Of a DNA stretch of 26,921 nucleotides, positions 1-6,280 are shown piece after piece. The stretch lies in the IMG/VR virus record IMGVR_UViG_3300025536_000013, positions 64,001-90,921 of that record; one strand, written 5' to 3'. Each line of letters opens with the position of its first letter. Position 1 is the first letter of the stretch. This DNA is from a virus. The notes beneath the pieces were generated by a model that ran no database searches, was not told the origin of the DNA, and saw only the letters and a program-made list of their open reading frames with translations. The position numbers and the translations under genes were made by a program.

Positions 1-82
1 GCGTGCCAAATGCTTTTGGGTTGAAGGACACGATTTTCTCCGCTAGGAAAGGATTTGCGTACTCAGCTGGTCTCAGAGACAC
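1..82 (-). CDS. Partial hypothetical protein, N-terminus only
   Basis: An open frame begins with GTG at 82..80 and runs off the left edge of the window. The start is supported by GGGAGG six bases upstream on the minus strand and by the stop of the preceding minus-strand gene at 99, giving a 16-base gap. The visible peptide begins MSLRPAEYANPFLAEKIV and has no domain I recognise. It is probably the next gene in the leftward transcription unit. The short visible length is the main limit. Confidence 0.45.
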   Translation of the reverse strand, partial: MSLRPAEYANPFLAEKIVSFNPKAFGT

Positions 83-98
83 GTGGACCTCCCGCGGC

Positions 99-353
99 TC
101 AGGGCCGCTTCTTGCGTCGGATCTTCAGGCGAGGTTTCTGGCGAATCGGTTTGGGGACCTTGAACACTGCGTTCAAGTCAATGTCTACGGCGTGCAGCTC
201 ATTAGCGGCGACGGCTGTCTCAGCGCGAACTGGCAGTGGCAAGGCGAGCTCGGGCTCGGCCAAGATAGTAACGACGCGCCAGGGACAGGCCACGATCTCG
301 CGCAGTGCCGATGCGCTGAGTGGCTGTCGCTTGGTACCGAAGTCAGGATTCAA
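99..353 (-). CDS. Small hypothetical protein, 84 aa
   Basis: The TTG start at 353..351 overlaps the TGA stop of the upstream minus-strand gene (TTGA), which suggests translational coupling. The protein has no recognised domain. It has a hydrophobic and valine-rich middle and ends in a strongly basic stretch (RLKIRRKKRP), a possible nucleic-acid contact. The frame is compact and sits between two genes on the same strand, which favours a real gene, but the non-ATG start and lack of family leave it uncertain. Confidence 0.45.
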   Translation of the reverse strand: MNPDFGTKRQPLSASALREIVACPWRVVTILAEPELALPLPVRAETAVAANELHAVDIDLNAVFKVPKPIRQKPRLKIRRKKRP

Positions 354-758
354 ATGTCACCCGGCGCGTCTAAGCGGCTGGTGGACTCAACGAGAGTCGC
401 GGCGTCGGCCGACCCAGTCGTCTGGAGTTCAGGGCCGACCGCCGCCGTCACGAGTGGCCTTGCCAAATCACCCGCACCAGCCAGAGTCTCTTGTACGATG
501 CCGTCGAGGAGGGCGAAGTAGACCATCACGTCGCCGAGCTTCTCGTCCCACGTGGCGAGCGGGTACTGGCGCCCACTCTGCACCATGTCAATGACGGAAG
601 TCAGGTGCTTGGCCACGAAGCCGAGCAGGGCTTGTTCCGGTGTGCACCGAAGCATCGCCGCGGCGGCCTTTGGCATACTCCTTGGCCTTGGCTGTGAGCA
701 CGCTTCGGACCAAGGCCAGGCGACGTTCGAGAATCGCGGCGAAGGCGCTATGCGTCAT
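350..758 (-). pseudogene. Phage alpha-helical protein (MazG/DUF1599-like), frame disrupted
   Basis: The ATG at 758..756 overlaps the helicase stop (ATGA) and opens a frame reading MTHSAFAAILERRLALVRSV, then a TAKAKEYAKG segment, and ends at a stop near 597. From about 676 the neighbouring frame continues as a convincing C-terminal part: AAAAMLRCTPEQALLGF, then KHLTSVIDMV, then WDEKLGDVMVYFALLDGIVQE. Read together they resemble a common small phage protein with the order EYA..DR..NF..AA..L..TPE.AL.GF..KH..S..D....EK.GD...Y..LL. The DR..NF piece is missing at the junction, consistent with a short deletion plus frame change. Alternatively, translation restarts at ATG 676, which has AAGGAG only one base upstream. 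The family name is my recollection; the two-frame structure is seen directly. Confidence 0.5.
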
Positions 759-3190
759 GTCAACCTCAGGTTGAGATCCATCAGGAAGGGTAGCACGGCA
801 AAGTTCTTGCGAGTCGGCACGACAGTCTCGTCGAGGCCGAGTCGGCTAGCGCTCCGCTGCCACCAGGCGAGTTGTTTCTCCGAGACTGTGCCACCAGGCA
901 AGGAGCTGAAGCCCTTGAGGTCGGCGGGCGGATCGCACTGAACCCACTTGCCCCAGTCCCGGGTGCCGTCTTCCTTCTTCTTATGTTTGCGAATCGCCCA
1001 AACAGGGTCCATGGACGGGTGAGCAAGGGCTGCGTAGTCGGTGACATCGAGCCCGTTGACGGAAGACATGCAATAGATGGAGAATGTGAGACCAGAGCGC
1101 GTCTTAGCGGTGCTCGGTTTCAAGCGGCCAATCGACTCGAGGCCGATGACCTTGCCAGATATTGTGCGCTCGGAGAAACCGAACGTCTTCTCGGCTTGGA
1201 CAAGGGAAGAGAAGGGGATGCAACCTTTGAGCACGTGGGCGTGGCGCATCAAATTTCTGCAATTATGCACAATGAGAGATCCAGCCTGAAAGCGATTCCT
1301 AGGACCCGCGTCTAGGATGTCAAAAACTCGTTGTCGGCACGAGTTGTTCGTAATTACCGCCGATATGCCGACGTAAGACGTTTCTGACGCAGCCTCGCGA
1401 AACACAGTACATGTCTGCAATGTCTCTGAGGCACGAACACCGGAGCGATACTCTTGAGGCGAGTTTCTTATATAGTTTGACAACGGCTTGTTCGAGTCTC
1501 TCGTCGAGCATTGCGATACGCTCAGCGTTGAATTTGAGTTTCTTTCTAGACTCGAAGTCTTGGTTCTTGACAAACCGTAGGTTTCCGGGCTCGTATCCTT
1601 TTTTGTTATCAATACGGTCAAGTGTGAGTTTTTTGTCGGCATGCCCCGGGAGGGTCGCAAGATAGGTGATAAATTTTGACCGGTCTTCGATCCATTCCGG
1701 GTGTACGTATCTTCCAAGTCTCTTGGACCTCTGTATTGCCGATCCTGCCTTTCGCCGAAGATGCTCGCATAGTTTGATCGGGAGATCGAGATTCGTTCTC
1801 TGCGTACCATGGGATGCCCCACCTCGGCATGTTCGACACTTGGCATATTCGCCGTTGTCCGTACGTGGTCTGTTAAGAAATCGTTCTGAAACTGATCTTG
1901 CTGTACCGCAGACATTGCATACACACCACCAGCGTTCATTCCAAGACTCGTCTCGTTCGACAACTGCCCAATGGGCAAAAATCTTCCCGGATTCAACGTG
2001 CTCATATCGTCGAGCTGGCATGCTTGTCTCCATCCTTCTGTGGTCAGCACCATGTGGTCCGGCGTCATGCGCACACCGCGCACGTCGATCGTCTTGCGCA
2101 AGCCATTACACACAATACCGCCATGCGAAACCCACTCTTCTCCATCCCAGAGAAGATCGTCGGCAGTAATTTGTTCGACTGATACAAAACCACGGTCAGT
2201 CATAATTGGCGTGCCTTCTGCAAGGCAAGTACACACGACCTCAGGCTTCGTCTCACCATCGTGCACCGGCCGAGTGCATCTTCCGATCATCTGAACCCAG
2301 AGGCGGGGACTCATGCAAGGAGCGCAGTCGACAATTCGCCGAACTGGCAGGTCCACCCCTTCCGAGACCACGCGAACTTGTGCAATGGCGCACTCTCTGC
2401 GCTTGAACCTCTCGAAAATATCCCGTCGCTCGTTTCTCGGCGTGTCTGCAACGACGACTTTGACGCCAGGCACCATCTGGGCAAATAGGTTGCAAAGCTT
2501 GGAACCGGCGAAGCTGAACACGGTGGTGCGGTCCCAGATGCCGTCCGTGAGCCACCGGTCGTTACACGCCTGCGCCAGGCTTCCAAGTCTATCTGCATAA
2601 GCGGAAGTTATGGCGTCGACGACGAACTCGCCATTGGTGACTTCGATGAGATCGTCATCGACGAGTGGCAGCATCTCCCAGGTCGGCATTGAGATGTAAC
2701 CGAGGTGCTCTGCTTCCTCGTAGCTGATCACCTCGATTGACTCGCCCCAGGTGTCTTTGAGCTCGCGAGTGGCGCGCGGGGAGCCGCAGAAGTCGGTGGC
2801 TGTGAAGCCGACTGCAGGGGCGAGTCCAGTCAAGAGGTCGACTTGTTGCCAAGTCTCGGCTCCGGAGTGATGCGCTTCATCGTAGATAATGAACTCAGGA
2901 GGCTGGATCGCGCCGGACACGAGACGGTTGCGCAGGCGGATCGGAGTGCACATGTTGTGCAAGAGCGGATCGCCGGAGAGACCGGCCTTCTCTAGCATTC
3001 CGTCGAGGATCTCCTCGGAGGGAGAGACGATCCAAGTGCCGGGGGCTCGATCTTGGATGTAGCGTTCGACGTAAGACTTGCCGACGCCAGTCGGTGCCTT
3101 GTAGAGTTGTTTCTGGCCGCGCTGTGCCGTGCGGAGGAAGTCAAGGGCGTGGTCGCCGGCGAGGAGTTGAAACGGTCGGAGCGTGTTCAT
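755..3190 (-). CDS. SF2 DEAD/DEAH-type helicase containing an intein
   Basis: This 811-residue precursor is an ATP-dependent superfamily 2 helicase or translocase. Visible helicase motifs are Walker A APTGVGKS (residues 32-39), motif II DEAH (104-107), motif III-like FTATDF (129-134), and motif VI with QMIGRCTRP (300-308). Residues 322-643 are an intein. Removing it joins VVCT to CRNLMRHAHV, giving a 489-residue helicase that fits phage UvsW/SSL2-like enzymes in size. The likely role is in phage DNA replication, recombination or repair. The ATG start at 3190 has only a weak GAG upstream and lies inside the preceding glycosylase gene (about 50 bases of overlap). The C-terminal arm after the helicase core has no domain I recognise. 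Confidence 0.85.
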   Translation of the reverse strand: MNTLRPFQLLAGDHALDFLRTAQRGQKQLYKAPTGVGKSYVERYIQDRAPGTWIVSPSEEILDGMLEKAGLSGDPLLHNMCTPIRLRNRLVSGAIQPPEFIIYDEAHHSGAETWQQVDLLTGLAPAVGFTATDFCGSPRATRELKDTWGESIEVISYEEAEHLGYISMPTWEMLPLVDDDLIEVTNGEFVVDAITSAYADRLGSLAQACNDRWLTDGIWDRTTVFSFAGSKLCNLFAQMVPGVKVVVADTPRNERRDIFERFKRRECAIAQVRVVSEGVDLPVRRIVDCAPCMSPRLWVQMIGRCTRPVHDGETKPEVVCTCLAEGTPIMTDRGFVSVEQITADDLLWDGEEWVSHGGIVCNGLRKTIDVRGVRMTPDHMVLTTEGWRQACQLDDMSTLNPGRFLPIGQLSNETSLGMNAGGVYAMSAVQQDQFQNDFLTDHVRTTANMPSVEHAEVGHPMVRRERISISRSNYASIFGERQDRQYRGPRDLEDTYTRNGSKTGQNLSPILRPSRGMPTKNSHLTVLITKKDTSPETYGLSRTKTSSLERNSNSTLSVSQCSTRDSNKPLSNYIRNSPQEYRSGVRASETLQTCTVFREAASETSYVGISAVITNNSCRQRVFDILDAGPRNRFQAGSLIVHNCRNLMRHAHVLKGCIPFSSLVQAEKTFGFSERTISGKVIGLESIGRLKPSTAKTRSGLTFSIYCMSSVNGLDVTDYAALAHPSMDPVWAIRKHKKKEDGTRDWGKWVQCDPPADLKGFSSLPGGTVSEKQLAWWQRSASRLGLDETVVPTRKNFAVLPFLMDLNLRLT
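1262..2227 (-). other. Intein (322 aa) in the helicase, inserted just after motif VI
   Basis: The first residue is Cys (codon 2227..2225) in CLAEGTPIMTDRGFVSVEQI, a typical block A. Block B is RMTPDHMVLTTEGWRQA, with the TxxH motif. The C-terminal blocks F and G read VFDILDAG, then FQAGSLIVHN followed by Cys, with the terminal Asn codon at 1264..1262 and Cys as the +1 extein residue. All residues expected for class 1 self-splicing (Cys1, TxxH, penultimate His, terminal Asn, Cys+1) are present. The stretch between blocks B and F carries no LAGLIDADG or HNH motif in the intein frame. That interval instead encodes an HNH protein in another frame (separate entry). Splicing itself cannot be shown from sequence. 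Confidence 0.9.
1320..2021 (-). CDS. HNH homing endonuclease nested out of frame inside the intein
   Basis: A second minus-strand frame, shifted relative to the helicase/intein frame, encodes about 233 residues. The N-terminus is a zinc-binding fold, with WWCVCNVCG and YAKCRTCRG supplying paired cysteines, of the type found at the front of many phage HNH proteins. The C-terminal half has HPEWIEDRSKF and then LTLDRIDNKKGYEPGNLRFV, the His/Asn-containing HNH nuclease core of phage HNH/AP2-type endonucleases. I prefer ATG 2021..2019 because GGAG lies six bases upstream; an in-frame ATG at 2033 is the alternative. The gene begins inside intein block B and stops inside block F. It probably makes a DNA cut that spreads the intein. 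Expression from an internal start, rather than frameshifting, is inferred. Confidence 0.8.
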   Translation of the reverse strand: MPARRYEHVESGKIFAHWAVVERDESWNERWWCVCNVCGTARSVSERFLNRPRTDNGEYAKCRTCRGGASHGTQRTNLDLPIKLCEHLRRKAGSAIQRSKRLGRYVHPEWIEDRSKFITYLATLPGHADKKLTLDRIDNKKGYEPGNLRFVKNQDFESRKKLKFNAERIAMLDERLEQAVVKLYKKLASRVSLRCSCLRDIADMYCVSRGCVRNVLRRHIGGNYEQLVPTTSF

Positions 3191-3632
3191 TTTCTATTCT
3201 CGTTGTTCTTATTGACATTTGGCCGTTGGGACTCGGGACAGGCCACACGTACTCGGCTCCAGGATCGTCGGTCCAGCCGTAGCGGCCGTACCAGACGGGG
3301 TCTTTGCGCAATAGCGCAGATCGGTGCGAGGCGTGTATTGGTCCGCCGAACCAGTCAGGGAGCACATAGCCCTGCGGCTCAGGTAACAATTTGGCAAGAC
3401 ACGTGTCGCGGTAGCCTCGCTTGATCCACTCGGCGCAGATGACGAGGCCGTACCACACAAGAGCTGACTCATGGCCCCGCCACATTCGAGTGGCTGGGTG
3501 GTTCACCCAGCCGATGCCGCCTCGCAGGGCGGCGAGAATCTGCAGCGTCTCGACGCGTTGTTTGCCGAGGCGGGCTCGGTCGAGACAGGCGGCGCTAGTA
3601 ACGAAACAAGGGTAGGGAAGGAACGTTTGCAA
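3141..3632 (-). CDS. Pyrimidine dimer DNA glycosylase family protein (MSMEG_6728-like)
   Basis: The protein opens QTFLPYPCFVTSAACLDRAR, then LGKQRVETLQIL, WVNHPATRMWRGHE and EWIKRGYRDT. This pattern is typical of the small family grouped with T4 endonuclease V (Pyr_excise). Members are thought to act on damaged DNA, but this branch is little studied and the T4 activity should not be assumed. The start is set at TTG 3632 because family members begin close to TFLPYP; the frame also stays open upstream to 3767, where sequence no longer looks conserved. No strong ribosome-binding site is seen, so the start is tentative. The C-terminus overlaps the helicase start by 50 bases and ends in a basic tail. 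Confidence 0.7.
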   Translation of the reverse strand: MQTFLPYPCFVTSAACLDRARLGKQRVETLQILAALRGGIGWVNHPATRMWRGHESALVWYGLVICAEWIKRGYRDTCLAKLLPEPQGYVLPDWFGGPIHASHRSALLRKDPVWYGRYGWTDDPGAEYVWPVPSPNGQMSIRTTRIENEHAPTVSTPRRRPRP

Positions 3633-3661
3633 GTGTCGACGTTTCGTCAGGGTACACGTGT

Positions 3662-4024
3662 CTATTGAACATTTGCAGTGGAGCCAGGGCTGGTGGCGCG
3701 TGGCGGCAGCGTGGTGCGCAGCCTGGCTACAAACTCTCGACACAGCGCGAAGGACTTCCACGGACACCAGCCGGTAGTCACGTATGCGAACAGGTGAGCT
3801 TCAGGAATGCCGAGCTCGGCAGCCACTGCCCGTGTGTCGAAATCGGGCTCGTTGAGCGGCGGCATGGAAGCATAGGCTGAGTCGAAGACGGCACGATGCT
3901 TCCGAGGGAAGCGAGGGTGGTCGGCTTCGTACAGGTACACGTAATACTGGGGGACGCCGAGGCGGCCAGCGAGCTCAGGGACTGAGAGTCCAGCGGCTTT
4001 GCGTCGAGACCTAAGTCTATTCAT
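3662..4024 (-). CDS. Helix-turn-helix protein, 120 aa (paralogue 1)
   Basis: Residues 13-35 (LSVPELAGRLGVPQYYVYLYE) form a clear helix-turn-helix of the XRE or homeodomain-like kind, preceded by a basic start (NRLRSRRKAAG). A second, weaker segment (AVAAELGIPEAHLFAYV) could be another DNA-binding helix pair. The neighbouring gene at 4080-4370 carries the related pattern LALALGVPRYYVRWLL, so the two probably arose by duplication. A sigma70-like promoter ends only eight bases before the ATG, so the message may be leaderless. The probable role is regulation of phage transcription; no target site is known. Confidence 0.65.
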   Translation of the reverse strand: MNRLRSRRKAAGLSVPELAGRLGVPQYYVYLYEADHPRFPRKHRAVFDSAYASMPPLNEPDFDTRAVAAELGIPEAHLFAYVTTGWCPWKSFALCREFVARLRTTLPPRATSPGSTANVQ

Positions 4025-4032
4025 AGATGGGT

Positions 4033-4061
4033 ATTATATCGATTCGACTGGCTAATGTATA
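4033..4061 (-). promoter_or_regulatory. Sigma70-like promoter for the HTH gene, possibly leaderless message
   Basis: On the minus strand TATACA (4061..4056) is followed by a 17-base spacer and TATAAT (4038..4033). Only eight bases separate the -10 box from the ATG at 4024, so transcription would start at or within a base or two of the start codon. The spacer contains TCGAATC, also present at the same place in the promoter at 6141-6169. Confidence 0.6.
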
Positions 4062-4079
4062 TATCAAAATATGAACGTA

Positions 4080-4370
4080 TCAGATTATTTTGATCCGAGG
4101 ATGTGTCTTCAAGGCTTCTAACATTCGGCTGCGGGCAATCTGAGGAATGCGTGCAATTTGCTTGTCTAGTAGCCAGCGCACGTAGTAACGGGGGACGCCG
4201 AGGGCAAGAGCAAGATCCGTGACTGGCCAGTCGATGGCGAGTCTCTCGGTGTCGACAGCTAGAAGCTGTGTGTCGGTATCCGCGGCAATATAGCACGTCA
4301 TTGCATCGACAAACCACTGTTCTGTGCCGTTGGCACTAGCAACTAAGCTCTTGAATTCAGGTGGGGTCAT
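4080..4370 (-). CDS. Helix-turn-helix protein, 96 aa (paralogue 2)
   Basis: The ATG at 4370 (MTPPEFKSLV) is preferred over an in-frame TTG at 4385 because GAGG sits six bases upstream. It overlaps the end of the GIY-YIG gene by 14 bases, suggesting coupling. The C-terminal half contains WPVTDLALALGVPRYYVRWL, a helix-turn-helix whose recognition part (LGVPxYYVxxL) matches the 3662-4024 protein. The N-terminal 45 residues have no recognised domain. The likely function is DNA binding in phage gene control or replication; no more can be said. Confidence 0.6.
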   Translation of the reverse strand: MTPPEFKSLVASANGTEQWFVDAMTCYIAADTDTQLLAVDTERLAIDWPVTDLALALGVPRYYVRWLLDKQIARIPQIARSRMLEALKTHPRIKII

Positions 4371-4851
4371 CGTAGTCCTCGTCAAAGATGCTGATATAGT
4401 TGCTCCAATTCTCTTCCTGCATGTCTATTGCTAGGTTAATAGCTTGTGTAGTTGTCAACCAAAGGTGTTCTTTGGTGCCAAATATAGCTGACTGGTTATA
4501 GCGCTTTTTGAACACGCTCTCTATGCTAAGTTTGTTAGCGCTGTACACGAGCGCCACTGGATACCAGGCACTCAGGTGACGTCGAGAGCGCTTGAGTAAG
4601 TTTGCAGTGTGTCCAATCTTATACTCTCCTGTGTTTATGGACGCATCGTTATGGTATTGGCGGAGTTTCAAGAAATAGAACACGGCAATCGGTTTAATAG
4701 CCAGAGTTTTTGTGAGCTGGATGCGTCTACTAGACCAAGTCTTAAATTTGTCCGCAGCTTGCTCGGCCACGGTGAGCGTAGGACGAGCAGTCAATTCTCG
4801 CCCATTAAATAGTATCTTGTAGCGATTTCCGAGGCTCTGTAATTCAAACAT
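4357..4851 (-). CDS. GIY-YIG-like nuclease domain protein (MUG113/T5orf172 type)
   Basis: The core reads FYFLKLRQYHNDASINTGEYKIGHTANLLKR in two adjoining parts, followed by SIESVFKKRYNQSAIFGTKEHLWL. This matches the YF..... YKIG.....KR... E..F..R......EWF layout of the MUG113/T5orf172 branch of GIY-YIG proteins, with KIG in the YIG position and Arg and Glu candidates at the expected places. The N-terminal 55 residues are basic and unassigned. Its ATG shares one base with the stop of the upstream gene (TGATG). The activity is probably DNA cleavage, but many members of this branch are uncharacterised. The coding sequence is A+T-richer than the right half of the window. Confidence 0.65.
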   Translation of the reverse strand: MFELQSLGNRYKILFNGRELTARPTLTVAEQAADKFKTWSSRRIQLTKTLAIKPIAVFYFLKLRQYHNDASINTGEYKIGHTANLLKRSRRHLSAWYPVALVYSANKLSIESVFKKRYNQSAIFGTKEHLWLTTTQAINLAIDMQEENWSNYISIFDEDYDDPT

Positions 4852-5375
4852 CAGTCTTCTCCTAGAGACTTGAGGATGGAGTTCAGTTCTGCTTGGGACA
4901 TTCCGCTGAGGTGACGCAGCTTGCGACGTCTGTCAGGACTCTCGATATGCGGATGCTCCGTTAGTTGCTTGAGGAGAGAGTCAAGGAGTTTGTCGGGAAT
5001 CAAAAACCAGCCTGTGGCCCTGCAAGCATAGTCTTTGCACTGTCGACGGAGCTTGTTTCTTATGCGAAGGCCGTCGGGACGTTTGGTGCTGGCAATTACC
5101 TCAAAAGAGAACGGCAGACACTTAGGTAGTTTTGTCGAGCTGCATATTCGTATGAGCATTGTACCAGGGGCGAGGGTTATACCTTGATGCGATGTGCCGG
5201 CTAGTTGTAGCAAGACAACAACGTCTGAACCCTTGAGTGGTTTCTGCTTTTGCAAGAGTTTGGCATAAGTCAAAGCCTCGTCGTGCGTCATTTTGACGAC
5301 AGGAATTCGACAGATGGTCTGACTACTGCTGCCAAAAGCCCAGTCGTCATCACTTCGCCACACGGAGATTTTCAT
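4851..5375 (-). CDS. Hypothetical protein, 174 aa
   Basis: I do not recognise this protein. The start is ATG 5375..5373 (MKISVWRSDDDW), which has GAGG eight bases upstream; an in-frame TTG at 5402 is less likely. The middle contains a hydrophobic strand-rich region (SDVVVLLQLAGTS, then GTMLIRICSST) and the last 60 residues are charged and helical, including SPDRRRKLRHLSGMSQAELN. Its ribosome-binding site lies in the left arm of the 296-bp palindrome, so that element may affect its expression. It is followed directly by the GIY-YIG gene. Confidence 0.6.
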   Translation of the reverse strand: MKISVWRSDDDWAFGSSSQTICRIPVVKMTHDEALTYAKLLQKQKPLKGSDVVVLLQLAGTSHQGITLAPGTMLIRICSSTKLPKCLPFSFEVIASTKRPDGLRIRNKLRRQCKDYACRATGWFLIPDKLLDSLLKQLTEHPHIESPDRRRKLRHLSGMSQAELNSILKSLGED

Positions 5376-5488
5376 TTTTTGAACCTCAAACCAAAAACTC
5401 AAGAACCACAGACCTCGAGGTGGAAAGTTCCCATGTGTATATGGGCAAAAGACTTAAGAAAAATTTATTCAGAAAATGACCGTATTAC

Positions 5489-5497
5489 TGCTATACT
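5489..5497 (+). promoter_or_regulatory. Extended -10 element in left palindrome arm, pointing inward
   Basis: TGCTATACT fits an extended -10 box (TGnTATAAT with one change) and is followed by GGGG. No good -35 box is seen 17 bases upstream. A transcript from it would run rightward through the centre and the right arm, antisense to the end of the sigma-like gene. Confidence 0.35.
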
Positions 5498-5557
5498 GGG
5501 GATAGGAAAAAAAATGAATAAATGAATATTCATATATTCATATTTTTTTTACCCCTT

Positions 5558-5566
5558 AGTATAGCA
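5558..5566 (-). promoter_or_regulatory. Extended -10 element in right palindrome arm, toward the 5375 gene
   Basis: This is the mirror copy of the element at 5489-5497 (TGCTATACT read on the minus strand), followed by AAGGGG. It is correctly placed to drive the minus-strand gene starting at 5375, with a leader of about 175 bases. No clear -35 box accompanies it, so the call rests on the extended -10 form and on conservation between the arms. Confidence 0.4.
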
Positions 5567-5672
5567 GTGATACGCTCATTTTTTGAGGATTTTTGATACA
5601 AGTCTTTTGCCCATATACACATGGGAACTTTCCACTAACTTGTCTGAGGTATCGAATTTCTTGGTTTGAGGT

Positions 5673-6131
5673 TCATTCTTCGGGTTCTCTGATGAGGTTC
5701 TTGACGTGCGTCATTAGTCGTTGGATTCTCGACTCCGACACACCGAGTGTCTTGCTCAACTCTTGCAGAGTGAATTGGCGCATGATGCGGAGTCTGAGGA
5801 CCTCGCGCAGCCATTCATCTGACACTCGATCTATTTGCTCTTCGACGTCGAAGTGATACGTCTCGCGGTTTTTGATCATGTCTCGTGCACACGCTTGTAG
5901 TAGCCTCTGGCGCCGGAGCTCGTTGTGGCAGTATTTACGACAGGCAAACATCGCCGTGCTGATGGCGTGTTTGATCCAATCTTCCTGTAACATGTTTTTT
6001 GATTCATGGGCTATGGTCGCTATTGCAAGCGCGGCGACAGACTCGTATTCGTCATCAGTTGGAAATGCCCGGCGCACGACCTCCAACACCTGTGGGAGTG
6101 CAGTTTCTATGTCTAAGTGTAATTGATCCAT
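5673..6131 (-). CDS. Sigma-70-like (ECF-type) transcription factor
   Basis: The 152-residue protein ends with DEWLREVLRLRIMRQFTLQE and then LSKTLGVSESRIQRLMTHVK, a sigma region 4 helix-turn-helix (about residues 104-147). Residues 50-78 (DWIKHAISTAMFACRKYCHN then ELRRQR) resemble the end of sigma region 2. Size and order fit a small ECF-like sigma factor, or a phage protein using the same fold, which would redirect RNA polymerase to phage promoters. It is the first gene of the leftward unit, with its own sigma70-like promoter ending nine bases before the ATG. Low similarity in region 2 leaves open a region-4-only regulator. Confidence 0.7.
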   Translation of the reverse strand: MDQLHLDIETALPQVLEVVRRAFPTDDEYESVAALAIATIAHESKNMLQEDWIKHAISTAMFACRKYCHNELRRQRLLQACARDMIKNRETYHFDVEEQIDRVSDEWLREVLRLRIMRQFTLQELSKTLGVSESRIQRLMTHVKNLIREPEE

Positions 6132-6140
6132 TGTCGTATC

Positions 6141-6169
6141 ATTATATATTGATTCGATTATGATGTAAA
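6141..6169 (-). promoter_or_regulatory. Sigma70-like promoter for the sigma-like gene
   Basis: On the minus strand TTTACA (6169..6164) is followed by a 17-base spacer and TATAAT (6146..6141). Nine bases separate the -10 box from ATG 6131 and no ribosome-binding site is present, so the message may be leaderless or nearly so. The spacer carries TCGAATC, shared with the promoter at 4033-4061. Confidence 0.65.
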
Positions 6170-6196
6170 ATGGAAATTTTTGAACAATTTTGAATT

Positions 6197-6225
6197 TTTA
6201 GACCTACGTGTAGATATACTATACT
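6197..6225 (+). promoter_or_regulatory. Candidate promoter for the rightward terminase operon
   Basis: TTTAGA (6197-6202), a 17-base spacer and TATACT (6220-6225) lie in the divergent gap and point toward the terminase genes. The block ACTATACTGTGGGG resembles CTATACTGGGG of the palindrome arm, so the elements may share a polymerase or sigma factor. The A+T-rich gap 6132-6280 holds only this and the divergent promoter as far as I can see. Confidence 0.45.
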
Positions 6226-6280
6226 GTGGGGAAGATTGAATTTTCTGCGCCCATACTCCGTAGATTACTTTTCCATCCAA

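Larger units (their letters stand above)
5380..5675. repeat. 296-bp imperfect palindrome (long inverted repeat)
   Basis: Matching blocks mirror each other about one centre between 5527 and 5528. These are a 15-bp perfect outer repeat (5380-5394 and 5661-5675), a 36-bp perfect repeat (5420-5455 and 5600-5635), the 11-mer at 5487-5497 and 5558-5568, and the central 12-bp palindrome at 5522-5533. Each pair of mirrored coordinates sums to 11055, so the arms carry no net insertion or deletion. Between perfect blocks the arms are similar but diverged. The right end includes the stop codon of the sigma-like gene; the left end includes the ribosome-binding site of the 5375 gene. No coding frame in it looks real. 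It could be a replication origin, a cruciform or hairpin control element, or a mobile-element relic. Confidence 0.85.

Noticed and set aside
3-594. Two plus-strand open frames at the left edge
   Set aside because: They run opposite a coherent minus-strand gene series, lack ribosome-binding sites, and read as Ser/Arg-rich noise.
1380-1980. Treating the intein-frame linker between blocks B and F as a domain of its own
   Set aside because: It is Ser/Thr/Arg/Asn-rich with no LAGLIDADG or HNH signature, and appears to be the shadow of the HNH gene in the other frame.
5250-5525. Plus-strand frame of 91 aa running into the palindrome
   Set aside because: It overlaps the minus-strand 174-aa gene antisense, has no ribosome-binding site, and its end follows the palindrome sequence rather than a protein pattern.
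5380-5675. The palindrome as a simple intrinsic terminator
   Set aside because: The arms are about 148 bp, A+T-rich at the centre and not followed by a U-tract; the perfect blocks lie far from the loop. Terminator function alone does not explain it.
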